A stretch of DNA of 45,685 nt from CAYPCH01 sp964409165. GTDB lineage: Bacteria; Bacillota; Clostridia; Acetivibrionales; Acetivibrionaceae. Position 1 is the first letter of the stretch, and every line of letters starts with the position of its first letter. The DNA lies in NCBI GenBank assembly GCA_964409165.1, contig CAYPCH010000012.1, positions 1 through 45,685 of the forward strand, in the 5' to 3' direction. The position numbers and the translations under genes are program-made. Of the stretch, positions 25,191 to 32,737 are shown one piece after another. The notes under the pieces were generated by a model. That model did not search any database, had not been told where the DNA came from, and saw only the letters and a list, made by a program, of their open reading frames with translations.

Positions 25191-25919
25191 ATGAATACAT
25201 TTATTAAGTACGGTTCAAAAAAAATAGATATTACAGTGTCAAGGCGCAGAAGAAAAACACTTGGAATAAGCGTGAGTGTCACTAAGGGTGTGCAGGTTGC
25301 CGCCCCTATAAATGCAAGTGATGATACCATCCATCAGATTCTCTCACGCAAAGCCCCGTGGATTATTGAAAAGCTTTCCCACCTTCACGAAATTGAGTCT
25401 CAAACCCCTATAAAAGGTTTTGTAACCGGTGACGTATTCCCATACCTTGGCAAGGATTATATACTTGAAATAACAGAAAATCCAAATGCAAAAAAAGCTT
25501 CAGTCAGTCTTGATAATAACCGCTTTAATGTAGTTTTGCCTGAAACATTATCAACCAACAACCGTCCTGAAATAATCCGCGATACATTTATCCTATGGTA
25601 TAAGAAAAAGGCCAAAGAGATTCTCGCCTTAAGAATTGAAAAATACTCTCAGGAACTTGGCGTTGTCCCAACCGCTTTGGTTATAAAGGGACAAAAGACT
25701 ATTTGGGGAAGCTGTACAGCGGATAACAAGATAAACATAAACTGGAAGATACTAATGGCGCCCCTAGATATTATTGATTATCTTGTTGTTCATGAACTTT
25801 CCCATATAAGAGTCAAAAACCACTCAAAAAATTTCTGGAGCCTTGTTGAATCAATTCTTCCGAGCTACAGAGAACTCTCAGGATGGCTTAAGCAAAACGG
25901 ACACAAACTGAATTTTTAG
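25191..25919 (+). CDS. YgjP-like (DUF45) zinc metallopeptidase
   Basis: 242 residues. The N-terminus (YGSKKIDITVSRRRRKTLGISVS) and the central TIWGSCTADNKININWKILMAP precede the zinc motif VVHELSHIRVKNHSKNFW, in which HExxH is HELSH and the third ligand is the following His. This is the layout of YgjP/SprT-like M48-related peptidases, some linked to DNA-protein crosslink or restriction contexts, though the physiological substrate here is unknown. The ATG at 25191 has AGGA at 9 nt and matches the family's usual start; the longer ATG at 25140 is disfavoured. Cytoplasmic. No obvious operon partner. Confidence 0.87.
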   Translation: MNTFIKYGSKKIDITVSRRRRKTLGISVSVTKGVQVAAPINASDDTIHQILSRKAPWIIEKLSHLHEIESQTPIKGFVTGDVFPYLGKDYILEITENPNAKKASVSLDNNRFNVVLPETLSTNNRPEIIRDTFILWYKKKAKEILALRIEKYSQELGVVPTALVIKGQKTIWGSCTADNKININWKILMAPLDIIDYLVVHELSHIRVKNHSKNFWSLVESILPSYRELSGWLKQNGHKLNF

Positions 25920-25991
25920 CCTTTCATACTGTAAAAAATCTGAAACTTTTACTTCCATCTTTTACGGATAACTATTATAATAGTTAAATAG

Positions 25992-26024
25992 AACTTTATT
26001 GACAATAGTTTTGTCAATAAAGTT
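25992..26024. promoter_or_regulatory. Perfect inverted repeat upstream of the LtaS-like gene
   Basis: The arms AACTTTATTGACAA and TTGTCAATAAAGTT (14 bp each) surround TAGTT. No T tract follows, but each arm contains a TTGACA-like box. It lies about 100 bp before the ltaS-like ATG and could be an operator or a terminator for the YgjP-like gene. Confidence 0.45.
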
Positions 26025-26122
26025 AAATAACTTTTATTTTGTATTATAATATTTAATGCTAAAATTATTAATATATAATATACTACAATAAAAATTTTAC
26101 AAACAAGAGAGGTTTGGCATAA

Positions 26123-28021
26123 ATGAAAAATGTAAAAAGCACACTATCGAATCTTATATTAAAACGTATTGGAATGTTAGAGCTAATGTACTGGTTATTC
26201 TTTTTGTTTGCACTAGTCTATAAATGCCTTTATTTTCAGTTCACAACCAAGCTGAATTCCGAACCCTATATTTCTTCTGTAAATATAATAATGCTACTTT
26301 CAACCCTTGCAACAATATTTATAATTATTGCATTTCTGTCTGCCGTTTTTAATAAAGGACGACTGATTGCACTGTTCTGCTTCAACCTATTGATTACAGT
26401 ATTGCTAGTCGCCGATACGAATTTTTTCAGATACTATTATAATTTAATAACCATACCTGTTTTCTATCAGTTTGATGTAAAGCTTATGAGTTCTATAAAT
26501 CAAAGTGTTATGAGCTTATTTCAGATTAAGGACATTATTTACATAGTCGATCTTCCTTTTATGGCTATAAGTGTTGTTTTATTACATAAAAATATTGAAA
26601 AGGTCAAGTTCTCAAAACGGTTTTTGCGTTCTGCGGCTTTGTTTACAGCGGGTATTATTATTATGCTTTCTATTCTTCCTAAGTCAAATATCTATGCTTT
26701 TGCCTACAATAATAACTATTCAACTAAAAGCCTAGGGGTTTTCTATTCGCACTTCAACAGTACAAAGCTATTTATTGAAAATAATATGATAAATGACGAA
26801 GGATTTACAGATGATGACAAAAAACTTCTGCAAACTTTCTTTGATAATGAGGCTGTAAATAAAAACTTTTCAAAACTAAACGGCGTTGGAAAAGATAAAA
26901 ACCTTATTATTGTTCAGATAGAAGCACTGCAACATTTTGTAATAAACAGAAAAATAAACGGAAAAGAAATTACTCCAAACTTAAACAAGTTGCTTAAAGA
27001 AAGTCTGTATTTTAATGACATATATTATCAGGTATCCGGCGGAAATACTTCAGACGCTGAGTTTTTATGCAACAACTCTCTTTATCCTGCGCAGGAGGGC
27101 TCTGTGTATATAAGATTTCCTGAAAACACCTATATTTCATTGCCCCACATATTAAGAAACAAAGGTTATGATACTTATGCACTACACGCTTTTGAAGAAA
27201 ACTTTTGGAACAGAGAAGAAATGTATAAATCTTTGGATTTTGAAAGGTTTATAAGTGGTAAAGACTTTGTGATGGACGATTTTGCTGGATGGCAGGGTGA
27301 GGCTCTCAGCGACTCCTCATTTTTTAGACAGTCGCTTGACATAATAGACTATTCAAAGCCTTTTTATAGTTTTTTTGTAACCCTGTCGACCCATCATCCT
27401 TTTACTTACTTTGAGCATTTTGACTTTGATACAGGTGATTTTGAAGGAACTTATATGGGTAACTATCTCAAAGCCGCCAATTATGCAGATAAGTGCGTTG
27501 GAGAGTTTGTAGAGGATCTTAAAAACCGAGGTCTTTTTGACAACAGTATGCTGGTTCTATATGGTGACCACTCTGCTGTTCCGAAAATAGAATCCGAAGA
27601 GTTGATGAAATTTCTTAATGTGAGCTATAGTGATTTGGAATGGATTAAACTCCAGAAAGTACCTCTTATAATACACTACCCCGGTCAACACGAAGGTGAA
27701 GTTATAGAAACTACGGGAGGTCAAATTGATATCCTTCCGACTATTGCCAATATGATGGATATAAATACTCCGTATACCATTGGAAAAGACCTTTTGAATG
27801 CAAACAACGGATATGCTATTCTAAGAAACGGCTCTATAATTACTGGTGATTATGTGTATTTTAATGATTTACGGGAAATATACGAAATTTCTTCTGGTAA
27901 ACCCCTTGATTTATGTGCGTATGAGAAAGAAATCAATTCATTCCTAAAGGAACTGGAAATATCGGATACAATCATTTTGAAAGATGCATTTAAGGTCCTG
28001 ACAGAAAACAGTTTTAGATAA
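26123..28021 (+). CDS. LtaS-family membrane sulfatase (lipoteichoic-acid-synthase-like)
   Basis: 632 residues. Five hydrophobic segments (about 20-185) lead to an outer sulfatase-fold domain. Metal/catalytic residues fit LtaS: Glu267 in IVQIEALQ and Thr309 in SGGNTSDAEF, the nucleophile that takes glycerol phosphate; the HPFTY block and YGDHSA (metal Asp-His) follow. LtaS polymerises glycerol phosphate from phosphatidylglycerol onto lipid anchors at the outer face. Related family members make other phosphoglycol modifications, so the exact product is open. ATG with GAGG 10 nt upstream. A MITE-like element lies 16 bp after its stop. Confidence 0.9.
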   Translation: MKNVKSTLSNLILKRIGMLELMYWLFFLFALVYKCLYFQFTTKLNSEPYISSVNIIMLLSTLATIFIIIAFLSAVFNKGRLIALFCFNLLITVLLVADTNFFRYYYNLITIPVFYQFDVKLMSSINQSVMSLFQIKDIIYIVDLPFMAISVVLLHKNIEKVKFSKRFLRSAALFTAGIIIMLSILPKSNIYAFAYNNNYSTKSLGVFYSHFNSTKLFIENNMINDEGFTDDDKKLLQTFFDNEAVNKNFSKLNGVGKDKNLIIVQIEALQHFVINRKINGKEITPNLNKLLKESLYFNDIYYQVSGGNTSDAEFLCNNSLYPAQEGSVYIRFPENTYISLPHILRNKGYDTYALHAFEENFWNREEMYKSLDFERFISGKDFVMDDFAGWQGEALSDSSFFRQSLDIIDYSKPFYSFFVTLSTHHPFTYFEHFDFDTGDFEGTYMGNYLKAANYADKCVGEFVEDLKNRGLFDNSMLVLYGDHSAVPKIESEELMKFLNVSYSDLEWIKLQKVPLIIHYPGQHEGEVIETTGGQIDILPTIANMMDINTPYTIGKDLLNANNGYAILRNGSIITGDYVYFNDLREIYEISSGKPLDLCAYEKEINSFLKELEISDTIILKDAFKVLTENSFR

Positions 28022-28617
28022 TGCAAGATATTAATAACTCAACTTTCCCACTTATAGTATTTTGAGGCTCTGGTTGCTCACCGCGGTCAAAAAGTTTACT
28101 TTTTGACCGCGGTGAGCAATGTTGCGTTAGTGGCAAAGAGTCCATAAATACTGTGGGAAAGTTGAGTTATTAATCTGTTTATCATAGCGGAACTTATTGC
28201 TTTGATTGTAGCTTTAAGCTACGATGTGCAATCATCACAAAACAGTCGTTATGTAAAGAATTGCTGAGTTATTCCTAATTGGCTACCTTAATTACCAACC
28301 AAACATATGAAAACAGAGCAATTCAATATTAGAAATACTGATACATTTCTGATAAAATACATTCATATGTGCAATTTTGAAGTTGTTTGAATTGTATGTG
28401 ACTAAAACAGCAAGATAATTCTTTTGCATTGTATTATGTCAATTGAAATTATGCTTTACTTAAAATATACATTGATATTTTAATGAATACTTGTCGATTT
28501 TTATGCTGAAAATCGCTTTATTTCTTTGTAGGAACAAGTTTTGTTACTTATTATGTCACAATTTGATTCAATAATCAAAATTTCAGTATAACATAATTTA
28601 ATGGGGGATGTATATTT
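28022..28617. other. Intergenic region with mobile-element copy 3
   Basis: 596 bp. It holds the MITE-like element (28038-28166), a hairpin with GTAGCTT-T-AAGCTAC inside TGATTG...CAATCA (28203-28234), and an A/T-rich stretch before the antiporter gene. A TTGATT, 18-bp spacer and TATAAC about 30 bp before that gene is a weak promoter candidate. I looked for a c-di-AMP (ydaO) riboswitch, common before ion transporters, and saw no recognisable core. Confidence 0.5.
28038..28166 (+). mobile_element. MITE-like palindromic element, copy 3 (with perfect inner palindrome)
   Basis: 129 bp with the CTCAACTTTCCCAC/GTGGGAAAGTTGAG ends; 7-bp flanks TTAATAA and TTATTAA (6/7). Unlike the other copies, its inner arms are a perfect 22-bp inverted repeat (28074-28095 and 28098-28119) with a TT centre. 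It is 16 bp after the ltaS-like stop. Confidence 0.8.
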
Positions 28618-29886
28618 ATGGAGTCGAATTTTGATTTTTTACTGGATTTGGCGATCATTTTAGCAAGTACCAAGATCTTAGGTATTCTTACAAAAAGGAT
28701 TCACATGCCTCAGGTTGTTGGTGCTTTAGTGGCAGGACTTTTATTAGGACCTGCAGTATTTGGTATTATTTCTGATACTGGTTTTATCAAACAGCTTGCA
28801 GAAGTCGGGGTTATCGTTTTGATGTTTTCAGCAGGACTTGAGACAAATCTTAATGAATTGAAAAGGTGCGGAAAAGCTTCTCTTATAATAGCTATCGCCG
28901 GAGTTATTGTTCCGTTGATTGGCGGGTTTGTTGTTGCCGCCTTTTTTAACAATAATGGAAATATACTCCAGATGGACACGGAAACTATTCTTCAAAACAT
29001 TTTTATCGGTGTAATACTTACTGCAACCTCCGTCAGTATAACCGTCGAAACTCTCCGGGAATTAGGAAAGCTTAACACCAAGGTGGGAACAGCCATTCTC
29101 GGTGCAGCATTAATTGATGATGTAATAGGTATTATATTGCTTACCATTATTACAAGCACAAGAGACAGTTCCGCAAACGTAAGCATAGTTCTTCTTAAAA
29201 TCATAGCCTTCTTTATATTTGTAGTTGCAGTGGGAATACCGTTTTACATTATTTTCGATAAATACAGTAGGAGTCAAAAAGCTAGACGGCGTTTCAGCGT
29301 AATATCCCTTTCATTTTGTTTGTTTATGTCATTTATCGCTGAACGCTTCTTCGGTGTAGCGGATATTACTGGTGCTTTTGTAGCAGGTGTTATACTATCT
29401 AATACTGTTCACAATCATTTTATAGCTCGAAAAATCGATATTACCTCATATATGTTCTTAGCCCCGGTATTCTTTGCTAGTGTAGGTCTTGCAGTCAATT
29501 TGAAGGATCTCACTCCAGCAATCATTTGGTTTGCTGTTATACTAACAGCAGTCGCAATACTTACAAAGCTTATAGGGTGTGGTGCTGGAGCATTAATGTG
29601 CAAGTACTCAAAAAGAGACTCTTTGAGGGTAGGTGTCGGTATGGCCTCTAGGGGCGAAGTAGCTCTTATTGTTGCAAATAAAGGTGCTGCAGCAAACCTG
29701 ATGAAGGCAACTTTATTTGCCCCGATAATTCTTATGGTTATTGTAACAACTATTGTGACACCTATTCTTTTGAAATTTGTGTTTAGGGGTAAAGATGAAA
29801 CCCAATGCGTTGAGAAAAGTCCCCCCATTAAAAAAGGCAGTACTGCAAAAAAGCGTATTTCTCATAAGAAGCATGAAACAACATAA
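28618..29886 (+). CDS. CPA2-family cation/proton antiporter
   Basis: 422 residues with about 12-13 hydrophobic segments. The order is LDLAIILASTKILGILTKRIHMPQVVGALVAGLLLGP, then LMFSAGLETN, TATSVSITVETL and ALIDDVIGII, in which the adjacent Asp pair is the ion-binding site of CPA2 (NapA/KefB-like) antiporters. A 30-residue Lys-rich cytoplasmic tail closes the protein; there is no RCK/KTN domain, so it resembles NapA-type Na/H exchangers more than Kef. ATG after GGGGGATG at about 11 nt. A terminator hairpin follows at 29905-29940. Ion specificity is not decided by the sequence. Confidence 0.9.
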   Translation: MESNFDFLLDLAIILASTKILGILTKRIHMPQVVGALVAGLLLGPAVFGIISDTGFIKQLAEVGVIVLMFSAGLETNLNELKRCGKASLIIAIAGVIVPLIGGFVVAAFFNNNGNILQMDTETILQNIFIGVILTATSVSITVETLRELGKLNTKVGTAILGAALIDDVIGIILLTIITSTRDSSANVSIVLLKIIAFFIFVVAVGIPFYIIFDKYSRSQKARRRFSVISLSFCLFMSFIAERFFGVADITGAFVAGVILSNTVHNHFIARKIDITSYMFLAPVFFASVGLAVNLKDLTPAIIWFAVILTAVAILTKLIGCGAGALMCKYSKRDSLRVGVGMASRGEVALIVANKGAAANLMKATLFAPIILMVIVTTIVTPILLKFVFRGKDETQCVEKSPPIKKGSTAKKRISHKKHETT

Positions 29887-29904
29887 AATTAGTAACTCAA
29901 CTTT

Positions 29905-29940
29905 AAAATCAAGTTCCTATAAAAGGTCTTGATTTTTTTG
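29905..29940 (+). terminator. Terminator of the antiporter gene
   Basis: AAAATCAAG pairs with CTTGATTTT followed by a TTTTTG tract, 18 bp after the stop. Typical rho-independent terminator. Confidence 0.8.
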
Positions 29941-29989
29941 TTTTCTTTTTTAGTAGAGTCCTTCTTCTATGAGTTATAACCGCACACCT

Positions 29990-30023
29990 ATTGTCAACCA
30001 ATTTTCGTTTTGATGTTGACAAT
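29990..30023. promoter_or_regulatory. BirA-like operator of bioY
   Basis: ATTGTCAACC (29990-29999) and TGTTGACAAT (30014-30023) form a 9-of-10 inverted repeat with a 14-bp spacer. Firmicute BirA operators have TTGTnAACC and GGTTnACAA half-sites 14-16 bp apart, so both half-sites and spacing fit. The right half overlaps the -35 box of the bioY promoter, which would allow repression when biotin is plentiful. Confidence 0.75.
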
Positions 30024-30044
30024 AATCTTGCAGTACTCTATACT
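30016..30044 (+). promoter_or_regulatory. Sigma-A promoter of bioY
   Basis: TTGACA (30016-30021), 17-bp spacer, TATACT (30039-30044). It gives a leader of about 140 nt before the bioY ATG. Confidence 0.8.
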
Positions 30045-30059
30045 TTAAATGGCACTATT

Positions 30060-30107
30060 AAAAAGCTTCGGGACATCAAGTCCCTCGCTTTTTGTTGGAT
30101 TTCCTTT
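30060..30107 (+). repeat. Modular hairpin repeat, copy D, inside the bioY leader
   Basis: The hairpin 30060-30093 (AAAAAGC...GCTTTTT outer stem, GGGAC-ATCAA-GTCCC inner stem) resembles a terminator and starts about 9-10 bp after the predicted transcription start of bioY. A shortened form of the conserved box (GTTGGATTTCCTTT) follows, and the box's other end (AAATGGCACTA) lies just upstream at 30047-30057. It may attenuate bioY; the sequence alone does not show this. Confidence 0.6.
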
Positions 30108-30126
30108 GATGTAAAATTTTTATCGC

Positions 30127-30153
30127 ATTTGGTATAGTTATATGTTACCAAAT
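30127..30153. promoter_or_regulatory. Second palindrome in the bioY leader
   Basis: ATTTGGTA (30127-30134) and TACCAAAT (30146-30153) are perfect inverted arms with an 11-bp spacer, 40 bp before the bioY ATG. The arm order (GGTA inside, TACC after) does not match BirA, so it would bind a different regulator or form an RNA stem. Confidence 0.4.
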
Positions 30154-30192
30154 ACACAGTCAAACAATGCAATTGTTATAGGGAGGATTATT

Positions 30193-30741
30193 ATGTCGTC
30201 AAATACTCAATTAAAGGATATGCTGTATGCTGCACTCTTTTCAGCACTAATAGCAGTTCTTGCGTTAATTTCAATACCTGTCGGACTTCCGGCACCAATT
30301 ACCGGGCAAACTCTCGGTATTATGCTTGCAGGCTCCATTCTTACTAAAAAGCAGACAATCTTCAGCATATTAACCTATCTGTCTCTAGGTATAGCCGGTA
30401 TGCCTGTTTTTGCACTCGGTTCGGGAGGATTGTCTATACTCGTAGGTCCTGGAGGAGGATTCCTTATCGGTTTTCTCATGGGAGCGTTGGTTATAAATCT
30501 GATGAACGGTAATAGCAATAGCATTGCCCGTACAGGCATCTCATGCTTTATCGGTGGAGTTATAGTTGTATACTTGATAGGAGTCCCATGGATGTGCTAT
30601 CAGACTACAGGCAAAATACTCTCAATTCCCTTGATGCTCGGTTCAATGCGTTATCTGCCTTTCGACCTGCTAAAAGTCGGTATAGCAACGTTTGTGGCCG
30701 TTAGAGTAAAAAGCCGCTTAAAGTTATTAACATCTGTATAG
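30193..30741 (+). CDS. bioY: BioY biotin transporter S component
   Basis: 182 residues with six hydrophobic segments. Key BioY motifs are PAPITGQTLGIMLAG (about 32-46), the Gly-rich GGLSILVGPGGGFLIGFLMGALVINL (split in the protein at LSILVGPGGGFL), and the C-terminal RYLPFDLLKVGIATFVAV. BioY is the substrate-binding membrane part of an ECF-type biotin transporter. The ATG at 30193 follows GGGAGG at 6 nt; the earlier ATG at 30142 lies inside the leader palindrome. No ECF A/T genes are adjacent, as for group II ECF transporters. The BirA-like operator upstream supports a biotin role. Confidence 0.94.
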   Translation: MSSNTQLKDMLYAALFSALIAVLALISIPVGLPAPITGQTLGIMLAGSILTKKQTIFSILTYLSLGIAGMPVFALGSGGLSILVGPGGGFLIGFLMGALVINLMNGNSNSIARTGISCFIGGVIVVYLIGVPWMCYQTTGKILSIPLMLGSMRYLPFDLLKVGIATFVAVRVKSRLKLLTSV

Positions 30742-30747
30742 GTTTAA

Positions 30748-31185
30748 TTAATAGTTTGCAAAAAACATTCCACAACCAGTCAGTATAAATAAATCGGCAA
30801 GATTAAATACAGGGAACCTTCTAAATTTTGTGTTAAAGCTTATAAAATCCGTAACACAACCGAACCGTATCCTGTCTATAAAATTACCCAGCGCGCCACC
30901 TGATATAAATGCCAACGGAAGAATTTCAACCGCTGGCTTTCCACTAAATATTCCAATAGTGGTATAAGCCAGCAATACTATAATAATAATTGAAGTAATA
31001 ACCTTTAATACAAAAGGTTTATTAGACATTAAACCCAAAGCTGCGCCAGGATTCTTTACTATTGTGAATTTAAAAATTCCCTTTTGCACCGGTAGGGAAG
31101 AAAAACCCTTCAATCTAGATAAAGCATATCGTTTCCCATACTGATCCAAAAAAAACAGAAATCCTATTAATATATAGTATAAAAT
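30748..31185 (-). CDS. lspA: Lipoprotein signal peptidase (signal peptidase II), probable AUU start
   Basis: 145 residues from the ATT at 31185. The frame reads ILYYILIGFLFFLDQYGKR, the expected first transmembrane helix and DQ-x-x-K motif of LspA. Further blocks are IVKNPGAALGL, then GGALGNFIDRIR and FNLADLFI, which hold the two catalytic Asp residues. The enzyme removes lipoprotein signal peptides in the membrane. In this frame TGA lies two codons upstream of ATT and no ATG, GTG or TTG occurs before residue 13, so an ATG/GTG/TTG-only call would start at 31149 and lose most of helix 1. GGAGG is 8 nt before the ATT. It is 22 bp after the SEC-C gene. Confidence 0.85.
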   Translation of the reverse strand: MLYYILIGFLFFLDQYGKRYALSRLKGFSSLPVQKGIFKFTIVKNPGAALGLMSNKPFVLKVITSIIIIVLLAYTTIGIFSGKPAVEILPLAFISGGALGNFIDRIRFGCVTDFISFNTKFRRFPVFNLADLFILTGCGMFFANY

Positions 31186-31207
31186 CCGTCATTCCTCCAT
31201 ATTGTTC

Positions 31208-31702
31208 TTAAGCACCACAGCACTTTTTATACTTTTTGCCACTACCACACGTACAAGGCTCGTTTCTGCCTACCTTGTTGCTTACTGCAATGTGTTCTCT
31301 ATTATATTCTTTTGCTATTTGATTCCGTTTTTCCTCAGTATGTATTTTTTCCCATTGAGGCAGTTTATACAGCCAATGGGCTTTTGCATCCAGCATATTA
31401 TAGTAAAGTTTCTCAAAGTCAACTTCAAGTTTTATTTGAGTGTCTTCAGTCAATTCTTCAAGGTTCACCGCTTGTACAAGACTAGTGTTCATACCATCTA
31501 TAAATCCCGCAAACATAACTGTATCCATACCAAATTCCTCCGCAAGTTCACTTAGCTTGCCGCTTACAATTTCATCATTATGCTCGAGGATATACTTATA
31601 ATTCTCTGTCTCCTTTTCAAGATAGGTGTTCCAGAATTTATTGTTCTCCTCCTCTGTTCTTTGCTCATCTGCCAATTTGTTCCATTGATCATGCAAACTC
31701 AT
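31208..31702 (-). CDS. SEC-C motif protein
   Basis: 164 residues. The helical N-terminal part (1-140) leads to a C-terminal SEC-C zinc-binding motif: RNEPCTCGSGKKYKKCCGA. SEC-C motifs occur at the end of SecA and on many small proteins that bind nucleic acid or SecB-like partners; the role of stand-alone proteins is mostly unknown. ATG after AAAGGAGAG at 11 nt. The stop is 22 bp before the proposed lspA start, whose Shine-Dalgarno lies in the gap, so the two form a probable operon. Confidence 0.85.
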   Translation of the reverse strand: MSLHDQWNKLADEQRTEEENNKFWNTYLEKETENYKYILEHNDEIVSGKLSELAEEFGMDTVMFAGFIDGMNTSLVQAVNLEELTEDTQIKLEVDFEKLYYNMLDAKAHWLYKLPQWEKIHTEEKRNQIAKEYNREHIAVSNKVGRNEPCTCGSGKKYKKCCGA

Positions 31703-31903
31703 ATGCTTTTTATCTCTCCTTTATCTTATATCTTATTATGCATTTTTATTTCTATCTAACTTCTAGTGCTTTTTAGATTACAAATTTTCCCATTTCCAGA
31801 TCATTTTCGTGATTAATATAGATTTTGATCCCTATAATTATAACATAATTATAAAATAATAAATAAACATTTAAAATTCATTTTATCTGCAATTTCACCA
31901 TTC

Positions 31904-32641
31904 CTAATACTCTACATCCAATAATACAAGACCTTGTGGGGGTGCCGTGGGACCTGCAAGACTCCTCTCCTTATTTAAAAGCACTTCCATAATAAGTTCA
32001 GGTTCAATCCTTCCCGTCCCTGCTTCTATTAACGTACCTGTAATAATTCTCACCATATTATACAGAAATCCGTTTGCGTAAAACACCACATCTATTATTT
32101 TATTCTCCTTTTCTATTTCAATTGAGTAAATGGTTCTAACCTTTGATTTCTTTTTACTCTTTAAAGATGTAAAACTTGAAAAATCATGCTCTCCTACTAA
32201 ATAAGATGCTGCTTTTCTCATGAGGTCTATATCTAGTACTTCCTTAATGTGAAAAGAGTATTTTCTCATAAAAGGATTATGTAACTTATCATTCCATATT
32301 CTATATAAATACTTCTTACCTTTAGCATGGTATCTTGAGTGGAACATCGTATCTTCTTCCTCTGCATTTATAACTACAATATCTTCAGGGAGATATCTGT
32401 AACAATAATCAATTATATCGCCCAGGCACAATTCGACTGATGTATGAAAATTTGCTATCTGCTTATATGCATGCACCCCTGCGTCTGTCCTCCCTGAACC
32501 TATAATTTCAATATTCTCTCCGGTCATTTTACAAAGAACCTGCTCTATTCTGCCCTGTATTGTTTTGTCTGTATTTCCTAGTCTCTGCCACCCTTTGTAC
32601 CTACTCCCGTCATACTGAACAGTAAGTTTATAATTTTTCAT
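31904..32641 (-). CDS. truA: tRNA pseudouridine synthase A
   Basis: 245 residues, the usual TruA length. The start YKLTVQYDGSRYKGWQR, the catalytic Asp in GSGRTDAGVHAYKQ (about residues 52-65) and FLYNMVRIITGTLIEAG fit the family. TruA modifies U38-40 in the anticodon stem of tRNA. ATG after GGAG at 10 nt. It is followed after about 200 bp by the SEC-C gene. No sign of truncation. Confidence 0.95.
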   Translation of the reverse strand: MKNYKLTVQYDGSRYKGWQRLGNTDKTIQGRIEQVLCKMTGENIEIIGSGRTDAGVHAYKQIANFHTSVELCLGDIIDYCYRYLPEDIVVINAEEEDTMFHSRYHAKGKKYLYRIWNDKLHNPFMRKYSFHIKEVLDIDLMRKAASYLVGEHDFSSFTSLKSKKKSKVRTIYSIEIEKENKIIDVVFYANGFLYNMVRIITGTLIEAGTGRIEPELIMEVLLNKERSLAGPTAPPQGLVLLDVEY

Positions 32642-32737
32642 TTTCGCAAAACTCCATAAAATAATTTTTGAGACCTATCAAAAAGCCCGTTACGGTTAAA
32701 TTATACCTTATCGGGCTAATAGTATTCATATAGAGTT

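Larger units (their letters stand above)
29887..30192. other. Regulatory region of bioY
   Basis: 306 bp holding, in order: the terminator of the antiporter gene, the BirA-like operator, a sigma-A promoter, the copy-D hairpin and a palindrome, each listed separately. The first 15 bp also has AACTCAACTTT, an 11-bp match to the tip of the MITE-like element. Confidence 0.7.

Noticed and set aside
28167..28617. Possible c-di-AMP (ydaO) riboswitch before the antiporter gene
   Set aside because: I found none of the conserved core segments; only a simple hairpin at 28203-28234.
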